Below, in pieces: positions 28,176 through 35,971 of a stretch of DNA of 64,000 nucleotides. The position numbers and the translations under genes are program-made. This DNA is from Herbidospora cretacea (GTDB lineage Bacteria > Actinomycetota > Actinomycetes > Streptosporangiales > Streptosporangiaceae). Where the stretch lies: contig NZ_BBXG01000025.1 in assembly GCF_001570605.1 (NCBI RefSeq), positions 62,001 through 126,000 on the forward strand, given 5' to 3'. The first letter of the stretch is position 1, and each line of letters opens with the position of its first letter. Under the pieces are notes generated by a model, which saw only the letters and a program-made list of their open reading frames with translations, did not search any database and was not told the origin of the DNA.

Positions 28176-29111
28176 GTGGCGGTCGGGGTGCTGGTTCTGG
28201 CACTGGCGGGATGCGGCGAGGAGCTCCCGCCCCGTACGGAACTGGTGGTCGCCACCGCCGACCCGCCCTCGTCGCTCGGCCCCTCCCCCGTGATGATCAG
28301 TCTCCCGCCGGGACATCCCAGCGCCTCACCGCCATCGGACGCGCTGCCGGAGCCCGAGTTGCCCGCGATCGGCCGGGGCGCCGACCCCGTCGACCTGCCG
28401 CTCTCGCCCTACAAGCTGCCCATGTCGGCCATGGCCGAGCTGGCCCTCGCCGTCGAGCAGGCTGAGTTCGACTGCATGCGCGAGCAGGGCCACACCGGCT
28501 GGGAGAAGGGCATGAGCCGGAGCTGGGACCCGCAGTCGTTCGTCGAGCACGAGTTCTACGAGCATCTCGACCCGGCCCGCGCCGCCGAGACGGGCTATCC
28601 CCGCCCGGCCCTCGACCCCGGCCTGGTGAAGAAGGCGGCGGCCCGGCCGTCCCGAGGGCCCACCCGCGAGGAGAGCATCGCCTATCCGGAGTGCGAGAAG
28701 GCCGCGCGGGCCCGGATCTACGTCCCGGCCGACCTGCTCATGGGCCCCAGGGACCTGGTCACCAACGCGAAGCTCGCCACCCAGCGCGACAGCAGGATGA
28801 GGGCGGCGGTCGACGCGTGGCGGGTCTGCATGGGACGCCAGGGCTTCGCCTACCAGTCGCCGATCATGCCGCCGCTCGACCCCCGCTGGGAGTCGCGCCC
28901 CGCTGATCGTCCGGCGGGCGAGGAGGAGCGCCGGACCGCACGGGTCGACGCCGAGTGCCGGGAGAAGGTCAACCTGGTCGGGGTGTACAAGACACTGCGG
29001 GTGGCCTACGAGGCCGAACTGCTCCGCCGAAACCGCGACGCGATCGTGGCCGCCCAGAAGGTGACGGCCGGCTGGCTCGACCGGGCCCGCGCGATCCTCG
29101 CGGAATCATGA
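28176..29111 (+). CDS. Putative lipoprotein of unknown function
   Basis: About 311 residues with a lipobox LALAGC at residues 8-13. The GTG at 28176 gives an unusually short signal peptide without the usual basic N-terminus; two arginines are encoded just before it, but no standard start codon precedes them after the previous stop. The mature part is hydrophilic, with a Pro/Ser-rich spacer (residues 20-65) and a helical domain carrying well-spaced cysteines (FDCMREQGH, YPECEKAAR, WRVCMGRQGF, DAECREKVN). These probably form two disulfides outside the membrane. No known domain recognised. It follows the LLM gene by 17 bp. Confidence 0.7.
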   Translation: MAVGVLVLALAGCGEELPPRTELVVATADPPSSLGPSPVMISLPPGHPSASPPSDALPEPELPAIGRGADPVDLPLSPYKLPMSAMAELALAVEQAEFDCMREQGHTGWEKGMSRSWDPQSFVEHEFYEHLDPARAAETGYPRPALDPGLVKKAAARPSRGPTREESIAYPECEKAARARIYVPADLLMGPRDLVTNAKLATQRDSRMRAAVDAWRVCMGRQGFAYQSPIMPPLDPRWESRPADRPAGEEERRTARVDAECREKVNLVGVYKTLRVAYEAELLRRNRDAIVAAQKVTAGWLDRARAILAES

Positions 29112-29208
29112 CCCGAAACATCTCACCGCCCGGCGGCGGTAGCGACGCAGCTGCGGCCAGATGCGTGAGCACCCCCGGTGTGCCGACAGGACGTTCACGA
29201 CCTGCGGC

Positions 29209-29356
29209 CAGGCCGCCTGCGGATGCGACGGCGCGCAGCCCAAGGCGGCCCTGAAGATCATGCGAGGGCGACATCCGCAGCCCAGGCCACCTGCGGATGC
29301 GACAGCGCGCAGCCCGAGACAGTTCTGAAGACCATGCGAGGGCGACGCCCGCGTGG
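29209..29356. repeat. Two tandem 74-bp direct repeats
   Basis: Units 29209-29282 and 29283-29356 are near copies (both contain CTGCGGATGCGAC, GCGCGCAGCCC and CATGCGAGGGCGAC) in the short gap between two converging genes. The length is not a multiple of three and no gene covers them. Confidence 0.8.
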
Positions 29357-29364
29357 CCCCCGGT

Positions 29365-30333
29365 CTAGCCGGGCAGGGAGGTCCAGCCCGAGTCGAGATA
29401 GGCGTAGGCGGTGCCCTGCTGGGCCGGGAACGCCCTTGTGCCCGGTGGGGTGTCGACGGGCTTCTCGTCCTCGCCGTTGTAGACGTAGGCGAGCAGCTTC
29501 GCGGTGGACGGGTCTACCGCGAGCGTGTGGTCGCCCGTCGCGTCGGTGATCGACAGGGCCGGCCTGCCGGTCGGGTCCTTCGTGTTCTCGTCGAGGCGGA
29601 GGCCCTGCTGGTCGGCGAGGATGCGCAGGAGGGCGGCCCGGGTCCCGGTGGAGGCGGGCGAGGTCAGGATGTGGCGGGCGGCGCCGAAGGTGAACGACCC
29701 CGCGTCCTCCCCGGCGGGCCTCGCCTCGTCGAGCCACTTCTGGAGGGCGGGCCGGTCGGCCGGCAGCTTCTTCAGGTCGTCCTGCCTGACGTCCTTGGTG
29801 CCGATCCGCCAGGACAGGGCGATGCCGTTGAAGGCCTGTTCCTTTTTCTCCTCCGGGAGTCCGGGCCGGCCCCGGGCGCGCCAGGCCTTCGCGGCCTTCT
29901 CGTCGGCGAAGGTGGTCTCCACGTCCCGGGTCGCGCCGATCTTCCCGTTCCGGCCGTCGTACCAGGTCTCGCCGGTCGACGCCACGACCACGCCGTCCAT
30001 GGGCGAGGTGAAGGTCCGTACCTTCTCGTGCCAGTACGTCCCGGTCTCCGCCGGCGTCCTCTCCAGCGTCTCGGCCCCGGCCAGCAGCACGCTCCGCGCG
30101 GTCAGCCGGTGAGTCACCTCGACGGCCGCCGGCGGCCGGGTGGACGACGACGGCGGGACCACCAGGAACGCGACGACCGCCGCCGCGACCAGGCCGGAGG
30201 CGGCCAGCAGCGGAGTCCTCCGCCCGGCGGGCTTGGCGGCCAGCGCCCTGCGCAGGTCGTCGGCACGCCTGGCCTGGTAGGACGCCTCGGTCACGTCGTC
30301 GGGGCGCAGGGTCTTCACAAGGTCGTCGATCAT
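29365..30333 (-). CDS. CU044_5270-type membrane protein
   Basis: 322 residues. A short cytoplasmic segment with an IDDLVKTLRPDD start is followed by one membrane helix (about residues 44-62, LLAASGLVAAAVVAFLVV) and an extracytoplasmic domain of about 250 residues. This is the build of CU044_5270-family proteins, which in actinomycetes pair with a sigma-70-like factor. The start overlaps the sigma stop by 4 bp (ATGA). Position suggests it works as a membrane partner, perhaps an anti-sigma-like sensor, but no anti-sigma motif is visible. Confidence 0.78.
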   Translation of the reverse strand: MIDDLVKTLRPDDVTEASYQARRADDLRRALAAKPAGRRTPLLAASGLVAAAVVAFLVVPPSSSTRPPAAVEVTHRLTARSVLLAGAETLERTPAETGTYWHEKVRTFTSPMDGVVVASTGETWYDGRNGKIGATRDVETTFADEKAAKAWRARGRPGLPEEKKEQAFNGIALSWRIGTKDVRQDDLKKLPADRPALQKWLDEARPAGEDAGSFTFGAARHILTSPASTGTRAALLRILADQQGLRLDENTKDPTGRPALSITDATGDHTLAVDPSTAKLLAYVYNGEDEKPVDTPPGTRAFPAQQGTAYAYLDSGWTSLPG

Positions 30334-30824
30334 GACTGCTCCTGGAGGGTCCGGGGGCGCAGGGCCTCGGTGAGGCGGCGGCGCGCGCGGTGGAGTCGGA
30401 CGGTGAACGCGCCCTGGGCGCAGCCCGCGATCTTCGCGGCCTCGCGGGGAGCCAGGCCGTACCAGCTGGTGAGGATCAGCGCCTCGGCGTCGGCCTCGGC
30501 CATCGCGGCGAGCGCGCGCAGCGCCGTCTCCCGCTCGGCGACCTGGTCGGCGACGTCGGGGCTGTCCCCCGTCGGCAGGTGGGCGAGCAGCCGGTCGGCC
30601 CGGATACCCGAGTCGCGCTGTTTGCGGAGCAGGTTCCTGGCCACGCCGAGCAGCCACGGCAGCGGCTCCGGCGGCAGGTCGGCGAAGCGCCGCCAGGCGA
30701 TCAGGAAGGTCTCCCCCGCCACGTCCTCGGCGGCGGACCGGTCGGCCCGCAGCAGCGCGTATCCGAGCACGGCCCGGTAGTGCGCGTCGTACAGGTCGGT
30801 GAATCGTGTCTCTGGATCGTCCAC
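30330..30824 (-). CDS. ECF-type RNA polymerase sigma factor
   Basis: 164 residues from the GTG at 30824 (GGCGGGACTACTGG upstream); in-frame ATGs at 30866 and 30869 are alternatives. Region 2 is FTDLYDAHYRAVLGYALLRADRSAAEDVAGETFLIAWRRF. Region 4 has the helix-turn-helix SWYGLAPREAAKIAGCAQGAFTVRLHRARRRL. It is followed by the overlapping membrane protein gene and is divergent from a NarL-type response regulator, 51 bp apart. Target promoters are unknown. Confidence 0.88.
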   Translation of the reverse strand: MDDPETRFTDLYDAHYRAVLGYALLRADRSAAEDVAGETFLIAWRRFADLPPEPLPWLLGVARNLLRKQRDSGIRADRLLAHLPTGDSPDVADQVAERETALRALAAMAEADAEALILTSWYGLAPREAAKIAGCAQGAFTVRLHRARRRLTEALRPRTLQEQS

Positions 30825-30875
30825 ACCCAGTAGTCCCGCCAGTGGAGCCCCGATTACACATGACATCATTCCGGG

Positions 30876-31514
30876 GTGAAGGTGCTGATAGCCGACGATC
30901 AGGAACTGGTCCGCACGGGCTTTCGGATGATCCTCGACGCGCAGCCCGACATCGAGGTCGTCGCGACCGTGGCCGACGGGGCGGAGGCGGTCGCCGAGGC
31001 CCGGCGGCTCCGCCCCGACGTGTGCCTGCTCGACATCCGCATGCCGAAGCTCGACGGCATCGAGGTCACCCGCCTGCTGGCCGGTCCGGGCGTCCCCGAC
31101 CCCATGCGGGTCGTCATCGTCACCACGTTCGACCTCGACGACTACGTCTACGGCGCGCTGCGGGCAGGAGCCTGCGGCTTCCTGCTCAAGGACAGCGGCC
31201 CCGCCCTGCTCATCGAGGCGGTCCGCGCCGCCGCCGCGGGCGACGCGCTGGTCTCCCCTTCCGTGACGGTACGTCTCCTCGCCCACCTCGCCCGTCCCCG
31301 CCAACCGGCCAGTCCCCCCGAATCGCTGACCGACCGCGAGCTCGACGTGGTCCGCCTGGTCGCCAGGGGCCGGACCAACCAGGAGGTCGCCGCCGAACTG
31401 TTCGTCTCGCTGTCGACGGTCAAGACGCACCTCGCGAGCGTCCAGTCGAAACTGGGCCTGCGGAACCGCGTGGAGGTCGCCGCGTGGGCCTGGGAGTCCG
31501 GTGTCGTGAGTTGA
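30876..31514 (+). CDS. NarL/LuxR-family response regulator (no kinase nearby)
   Basis: 212 residues. The receiver domain has acidic residues Asp7/Asp8 and phospho-acceptor Asp53 in VCLLDIRMPKLDG. A C-terminal LuxR helix-turn-helix follows (LTDRELDVVRLVARGRTNQEVAAELFVSLSTVKTHLASVQSKLG). The GTG start at 30876 has a weak CCGGGG site and may be leaderless. No histidine kinase is adjacent, unusual for the NarL family, so the cognate kinase lies outside or is absent. Confidence 0.9.
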   Translation: MKVLIADDQELVRTGFRMILDAQPDIEVVATVADGAEAVAEARRLRPDVCLLDIRMPKLDGIEVTRLLAGPGVPDPMRVVIVTTFDLDDYVYGALRAGACGFLLKDSGPALLIEAVRAAAAGDALVSPSVTVRLLAHLARPRQPASPPESLTDRELDVVRLVARGRTNQEVAAELFVSLSTVKTHLASVQSKLGLRNRVEVAAWAWESGVVS

Positions 31515-31576
31515 CCGGATTAGCGGAGGTTCTCCCTGGAAACGATCGGGTCAGGTAACACCGGGGGGAGAGTTCC

Positions 31577-32176
31577 GTGCGCACGCCACAGAGATCCGCG
31601 TTCGGGGTCTATGCCGCCCTGACCAGCCAGATCACCTCCCTGGCGGCCCTGGTGGCCTTCGAGGAACTCCGCGGCCACGACCTGGCCCGGCAGATAGCCG
31701 TCTTCGGCGGCGACCCCAAGGCCCCGGGCGCCGAGGCGGTCGTCGGCGACGTGACGATCTTCGCCGTCCTGGTGATGGCCGTGGTCGTGACGACCCTGAT
31801 GGCGGCGGCGGCCTATGTGAGCTGGCTGTCCGGAACGGCCCGGGTCGGGAAACCGACGGCGGTCGCGGCGTGGCTGATCCCCGGCGTGAACCTGGTCGCG
31901 CCCATGGTGCTGGCCGACCAGGCGTGGCGCGAACGGGGCAAGGAGTCGCGCCTGCGCTGGCTCCTGCTGCTGGGCGGCTGGTGGGCCGCCGGCCTCACCA
32001 CGGCCTGGCTGATCGCCGAGGGCCACGCCACCCATACCAATCTGACGGGCCTGGGCCTCGGAGAGCTCACGGCGGCGACGGTGACGGCCGTGCTGTGCGC
32101 GGCGACGGTGTGGGAGGTCTCGTCCCCGCGCACAATCCGGCTGTCGAGCCGTCAGGCCATCGTCGTCTCGAAATAG
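31577..32176 (+). CDS. DUF4328-like integral membrane protein
   Basis: 199 residues with four probable membrane helices. The central string YVSWLSGTARVGKPTAVAAWLIPGVNLVAPMVLADQAWR matches the DUF4328 pattern (W.WFvPi.n...P...). The GTG at 31577 follows GGGGGGAGAG. It lies 62 bp after the response regulator and converges on dnaE2. Function unknown. Confidence 0.75.
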   Translation: MRTPQRSAFGVYAALTSQITSLAALVAFEELRGHDLARQIAVFGGDPKAPGAEAVVGDVTIFAVLVMAVVVTTLMAAAAYVSWLSGTARVGKPTAVAAWLIPGVNLVAPMVLADQAWRERGKESRLRWLLLLGGWWAAGLTTAWLIAEGHATHTNLTGLGLGELTAATVTAVLCAATVWEVSSPRTIRLSSRQAIVVSK

Positions 32177-32178
32177 CG

Positions 32179-35100
32179 TCAGGCGACCTTGCCTGAGCTG
32201 CCCATGCTGGCGTGCCACAGCACCCGTTGCGGTTCCTTCACGCCCAGGTCCGCGTACGGCGACAGCTCGAAGCCGTTCTCGTAGGTGATCTTCTTGCCGC
32301 CGATCGTGCCACGCTGTTCCTCCGGGCGGGCGGCGAGGAGGGTGCGGACCGCGTCGATGCCCTGGGTGCGCCACACGCCGTCCAGGTCGGTCAGGTTCCA
32401 GGCGTGGACGGCGCGCATGGAGATCCCGCGGCGGCCCGTGCGCCGGATCACCCCCCGTGCCATTATCAGCCACGACCCGAAGACCGTCGCCGCCGTGTGG
32501 GCCTGGACCGACTCGAAGAACGTCAGGTCGATCGGGCCCGTGGAGTCGTCGAGGGTGGTGAAGATGACGCGCTGGCCCGAGCGGACGGCCGGGGTCTGGG
32601 TGGCCACCTTCACGCCCGCGACCAGGATCTCCGCGCCGTTGCGCTGGCGGAGGAGGTCGCGGGCGCGGACCACGCCGATGGCGTCGAGGAAGTCGTCGTG
32701 GAAGGCGATCACGTGGCGGGTGACGTCGAGGCCCAGGACGCTCAGTTCCGCTTCGACCGCCTCCGCCTCGCTCATCTCGGGCAGTTCGCCCGGGACCACG
32801 TGGTCGGCGAAGTTCATCGGGAGCTGGCCCGAGCCCTGGCCGCCCGCCCGGTCGAGGGCGCCGACCTGGGCCATCAGGTCGCGGCGGGTCAGGCGGCCGG
32901 GGCGCCAGCGGGGTTCTCCGGGGCGCAGGCCGTGGACGGCGTCGAGGCCGCCGACCTCGATGACGTGTTCGGCCACCGGCCTGGAGGGGCGGGCGCGCTC
33001 CCAGAAGTCGGCCATCGACACGTACGGCTGGCCGGCGATCATGCGGTCGACCTCGGCGGTGCTGATGCCCTTGATGGCGGAGAAGGGGACGCGGAGGCCG
33101 TACCCGCGGCCGAAATACGGCGGGTCGCCGGAGACGGTCCCGAGTTTCTCCACGCGCCAGTCGCGGGCGGAGCGGTTGACGTCCAGCGGGAGGACCTCCA
33201 CCCCGCACTGGCGGGCTTCGTCGAGGATGACGCGGTTGGGGTACATGCCCGGTTCGTGGGTGAGGACGCCGGCGAAGAAGGCGGCCGTGTGGTGGCGTTT
33301 CAGCCACGCCGACTGGTAGGTGGGCAGGCCGAACGCCGCCGCGTGGGCCTTGCAGAAGCCGAAGGCGCCGAACGCGTCGAGCACCCGCCAGGTCTCCTCG
33401 ACCGTGGCCGCGTCGAACTCGGGGCGGACGTTCATCTCCCACCAGGTCCTGACCCGGGAGCGGCCGTCGGGCGAGGACAGCGAGCGGCGGATCTTCTCGG
33501 CCTGGGACAGGCCGCAGCCGGTCATGGCGTCGACGATCTTCAGGACCTGCTCGTGGAAGACCACGACGCCGTTGGTCTCGGCCAGCGCCGCGCGCAGCGC
33601 CGGATGCGGGTAGACGGACGGGCGGAAGCCGTGCCGGGACTCCAGGTAAGGGGTGATCATGTCGGAGTTGACCGGGCCGGGGCGGAACAGCGAGATGTCC
33701 ACGATCAGGTCGTGCATGGTGCGGGGTTCCAGCTTGGCGACGAGTTCGCGCTGGCCGGGCGACTCGATCTGGAAGCAGCCGATGGTCCGGCTCTCGCGGA
33801 CCATGTCGTAGGTCGCCGTGTCGTCGTGGGGGACCGCGTCGAGGTCCACCGAGACGTCGTCGACGCGGCGGATCTCGTCGAGCGCGTAGGCCATCGCCGA
33901 CTGCATCCGCACGCCGAGCACGTCGAGCTTCAGCAGCCCCGCGTCCTCGACGTCGTCCTTGTCGAACTGCGACATCGGGAACTCCAGCAGGCTGCGCTCG
34001 ACCGGGGTGCGGCCCCGCAGGCCCATGTTCCCGACCAGCACGCCGCAGGGGTGCAGCGCGATGTGCCGGGGCAGGCCGTCGAGGCGTTCGGCCAGCCGGA
34101 AGACCGTCTCCAAAGCCCGGCCGCCCAGCCCGCTGTCGCGCAGTTCGGGCAGGTCGTCGAGGGCCGCCCGGATCTGCTTGGCCCTGACGTGGGGGAACGC
34201 CTTGGCGATGGCGTCGACCTCGTGGGGCGGCAGGCCCATCGCGGCCCCCACGTCGCGGATGGCGCTCCTCGCCCGGTAGGTCTCCATCATCGAGACGCAG
34301 GCGACGCGCGACTCCCCGTACCGGTCGAGGATGGCCCGGTAGCAGTCGAGGCGGCGGGCCGACTCGACGTCCATGTCGATGTCGGGCAGCCCGACGCGGC
34401 CCTCGGACAGGAAGCGCTCCATCAGGAGGCCGTGTTCCAGGGGGTTCACCTCGCCGATCTTGATCAGGTAGTTCACCAGACTGCCCGCGCCGGAGCCCCG
34501 GATCGCGCAGCGGACGCCCATGCCGCGGATCATGTCGGTGATCCCGGCGACGGCGACGAAGTAGCCCGACAGCCGTTTCCTCTCGATGATCGCCAGCTCG
34601 GCGGCCAGCCGGTCGCGCGCCTCCCGGGAGGAGCCCAGGCCCCGGTCGAGCAGGCCGTCCTCACAGCGGTGCCGCAGCAGCGGGACGGGGTCGCTGCCGA
34701 CCTCCGGCAGGTGCAGCCGGGGGTCGGTCTCGTCGATGAGCGGGACGATCTCGACCGGGTCGAGCACGCACGCCTCGGCCGCCCGCCGGGTCACGCCGAG
34801 CAGCCGGGTCGCCCGCGCCCGGTCGCCGCCGCACACCCGCAGGGCGACGCGCTCCATCTCCTCGCCGCTCTTCAGGTAGGCGTGCGACGACGACTCGATG
34901 TGCCGTCCGTGCAGCGGGACGAGTTTGCGCGCCGCGTCCAGCACGTTGCCCACCTGGTAGTCGGCCGGGTCGAGGTGCCTGACGGCGTTGGTGAGGATCG
35001 CGGGCAGGCCGAGCGAGTCGGCCAGGGCGAGCAGGTGGGTGGCGGTGTTGACGTCGCGGTAGCCGTACAGGTCGACGATCTCCACGGCCGCGCCCGGCAC

Positions 35101-35559
35101 CGCGGCGCGCCAGCGCTGGAGCAGCTCGCGGGCCTGCTGGTCGCGGCGGGCGGCGACCGCGCGGCCGACCTCCGAGCGCGGGCCGAGCAGCACGATCAGC
35201 CGGCCGTCGGCGGCGTGCCGCCCGACCAGGTCCATGGTGACCCGGGGTTCGCCGCGCTCGCCCGCGTAGTGGGCCGCGGTGACCAGACGGCACAGATCGG
35301 ACCAGCCGTCGCGCTTGGCCAGGACGACGACGCGGTCCTCCTCGCCGGACATGGCCAGGTCGACGCCGGCGATCGCGCCGATGCCCGCCTCGTGGCAGGC
35401 CCGGACGTGTTTGATCGCGCCGTAGAGGCCGTCGCGGTCGGTCAGCGCGAGGGCGTCCATGCCGTGTTCGGCCGCCCGCGCGACCAGCGCCGGGGGGAAG
35501 GCCGAGCCGTAGCGCAGCGAATAGGCGGAGGCGACGTGGAGGTGCGGGAAGGAGGCCAT
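32179..35559 (-). CDS. dnaE2: Error-prone DNA polymerase III alpha subunit
   Basis: C-family polymerase of 1126 residues, of the DnaE2 (ImuC) class that performs translesion synthesis after DNA damage. A PHP domain opens the chain (HLHVASAYSLRYGS, ALTDRDGLYG). The polymerase active-site aspartates are in LPDIDMDVE (about residue 391) and KLDVLGV (about 543). Helix-hairpin-helix and OB regions follow, ending near ARGVIRRTGRRG. It lacks the long beta-clamp/tau tail of DnaE1. The ATG at 35559 shares TGATG with the DUF6504 gene, and two LexA-type boxes lie upstream of the pair, marking it as an SOS gene. No imuA/imuB partner is in the window. Confidence 0.92.
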   Translation of the reverse strand: MASFPHLHVASAYSLRYGSAFPPALVARAAEHGMDALALTDRDGLYGAIKHVRACHEAGIGAIAGVDLAMSGEEDRVVVLAKRDGWSDLCRLVTAAHYAGERGEPRVTMDLVGRHAADGRLIVLLGPRSEVGRAVAARRDQQARELLQRWRAAVPGAAVEIVDLYGYRDVNTATHLLALADSLGLPAILTNAVRHLDPADYQVGNVLDAARKLVPLHGRHIESSSHAYLKSGEEMERVALRVCGGDRARATRLLGVTRRAAEACVLDPVEIVPLIDETDPRLHLPEVGSDPVPLLRHRCEDGLLDRGLGSSREARDRLAAELAIIERKRLSGYFVAVAGITDMIRGMGVRCAIRGSGAGSLVNYLIKIGEVNPLEHGLLMERFLSEGRVGLPDIDMDVESARRLDCYRAILDRYGESRVACVSMMETYRARSAIRDVGAAMGLPPHEVDAIAKAFPHVRAKQIRAALDDLPELRDSGLGGRALETVFRLAERLDGLPRHIALHPCGVLVGNMGLRGRTPVERSLLEFPMSQFDKDDVEDAGLLKLDVLGVRMQSAMAYALDEIRRVDDVSVDLDAVPHDDTATYDMVRESRTIGCFQIESPGQRELVAKLEPRTMHDLIVDISLFRPGPVNSDMITPYLESRHGFRPSVYPHPALRAALAETNGVVVFHEQVLKIVDAMTGCGLSQAEKIRRSLSSPDGRSRVRTWWEMNVRPEFDAATVEETWRVLDAFGAFGFCKAHAAAFGLPTYQSAWLKRHHTAAFFAGVLTHEPGMYPNRVILDEARQCGVEVLPLDVNRSARDWRVEKLGTVSGDPPYFGRGYGLRVPFSAIKGISTAEVDRMIAGQPYVSMADFWERARPSRPVAEHVIEVGGLDAVHGLRPGEPRWRPGRLTRRDLMAQVGALDRAGGQGSGQLPMNFADHVVPGELPEMSEAEAVEAELSVLGLDVTRHVIAFHDDFLDAIGVVRARDLLRQRNGAEILVAGVKVATQTPAVRSGQRVIFTTLDDSTGPIDLTFFESVQAHTAATVFGSWLIMARGVIRRTGRRGISMRAVHAWNLTDLDGVWRTQGIDAVRTLLAARPEEQRGTIGGKKITYENGFELSPYADLGVKEPQRVLWHASMGSSGKVA

Positions 35560-35813
35560 CAGTCCCACGCCCGCAGCAGCAGCCACGCCTCGGTGGCGGT
35601 GTCGAACCGCAGTTCGTAGGTGCCCGACTGGGCCTCCACCCGCCAGAAGCGGCGTTCGCCCGGGTCGGTCTCGGACGTCTTCCACCATTCCCTGGCGACC
35701 ACCCAGTGGTCGAGGGTCTGCCGGACCACATAAAGCCGGTCACGCCAGACGAACCGAACAGGCTGGCCGTCTCTGACCCAGACCTCGATCGGATCGCCAT
35801 AGAGTCTGCTCAC
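35559..35813 (-). CDS. DUF6504 small protein, dnaE2 partner
   Basis: 84 residues starting GTG at 35813 after GAGAAGG. The sequence is a compact beta-rich fold with many aromatic residues (VWVRDGQPVRFVWRDRLYVVRQTLDHWVV, FWRVEAQSGTYELRFD). It matches the DUF6504 type found beside error-prone polymerases in actinobacteria. It is translationally coupled to dnaE2 (shared TGATG) and lies directly under the LexA boxes, so it is probably an accessory of damage-tolerant synthesis. Its mechanism is unknown. Confidence 0.82.
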   Translation of the reverse strand: MSRLYGDPIEVWVRDGQPVRFVWRDRLYVVRQTLDHWVVAREWWKTSETDPGERRFWRVEAQSGTYELRFDTATEAWLLLRAWD

Positions 35814-35881
35814 GGACCTTCTCCCGATGGCTCCCAGTTACCTGTGATCGCCACCCGGGGGAAGGGCGGGCGGTGCTGTAT

Positions 35882-35895
35882 CGAACATATGTTCT
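35882..35895. promoter_or_regulatory. LexA (SOS) box 1
   Basis: CGAACATATGTTCT matches the actinobacterial/Gram-positive LexA site CGAAC-N4-GTTCG in 13 of the expected positions, with the palindromic core GAACATATGTTC. It lies 69 bp upstream of the DUF6504-dnaE2 start. Confidence 0.88.
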
Positions 35896-35903
35896 CAGCA
35901 CCC

Positions 35904-35917
35904 TGAACGCAAGTTCG
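35904..35917. promoter_or_regulatory. LexA (SOS) box 2
   Basis: TGAACGCAAGTTCG keeps the GAAC-N4-GTTC core, centred 22 bp from box 1. It is weaker in the spacer. It lies between the divergent dnaE2 pair and the Ser/Thr kinase and could affect both. Confidence 0.65.
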
Positions 35918-35971
35918 AACGTCGGACTATGACGTAGTTCATTTCCCCCGGTATCTGTACGGTTGGTCGTC

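Noticed and set aside
32212-35619. A 1135-codon open frame on the plus strand opposite dnaE2
   Set aside because: High-GC genes leave long stop-free antisense frames; its sequence is low-complexity Arg/Gly/Val/Asp without domain motifs, while the minus strand encodes a complete polymerase.
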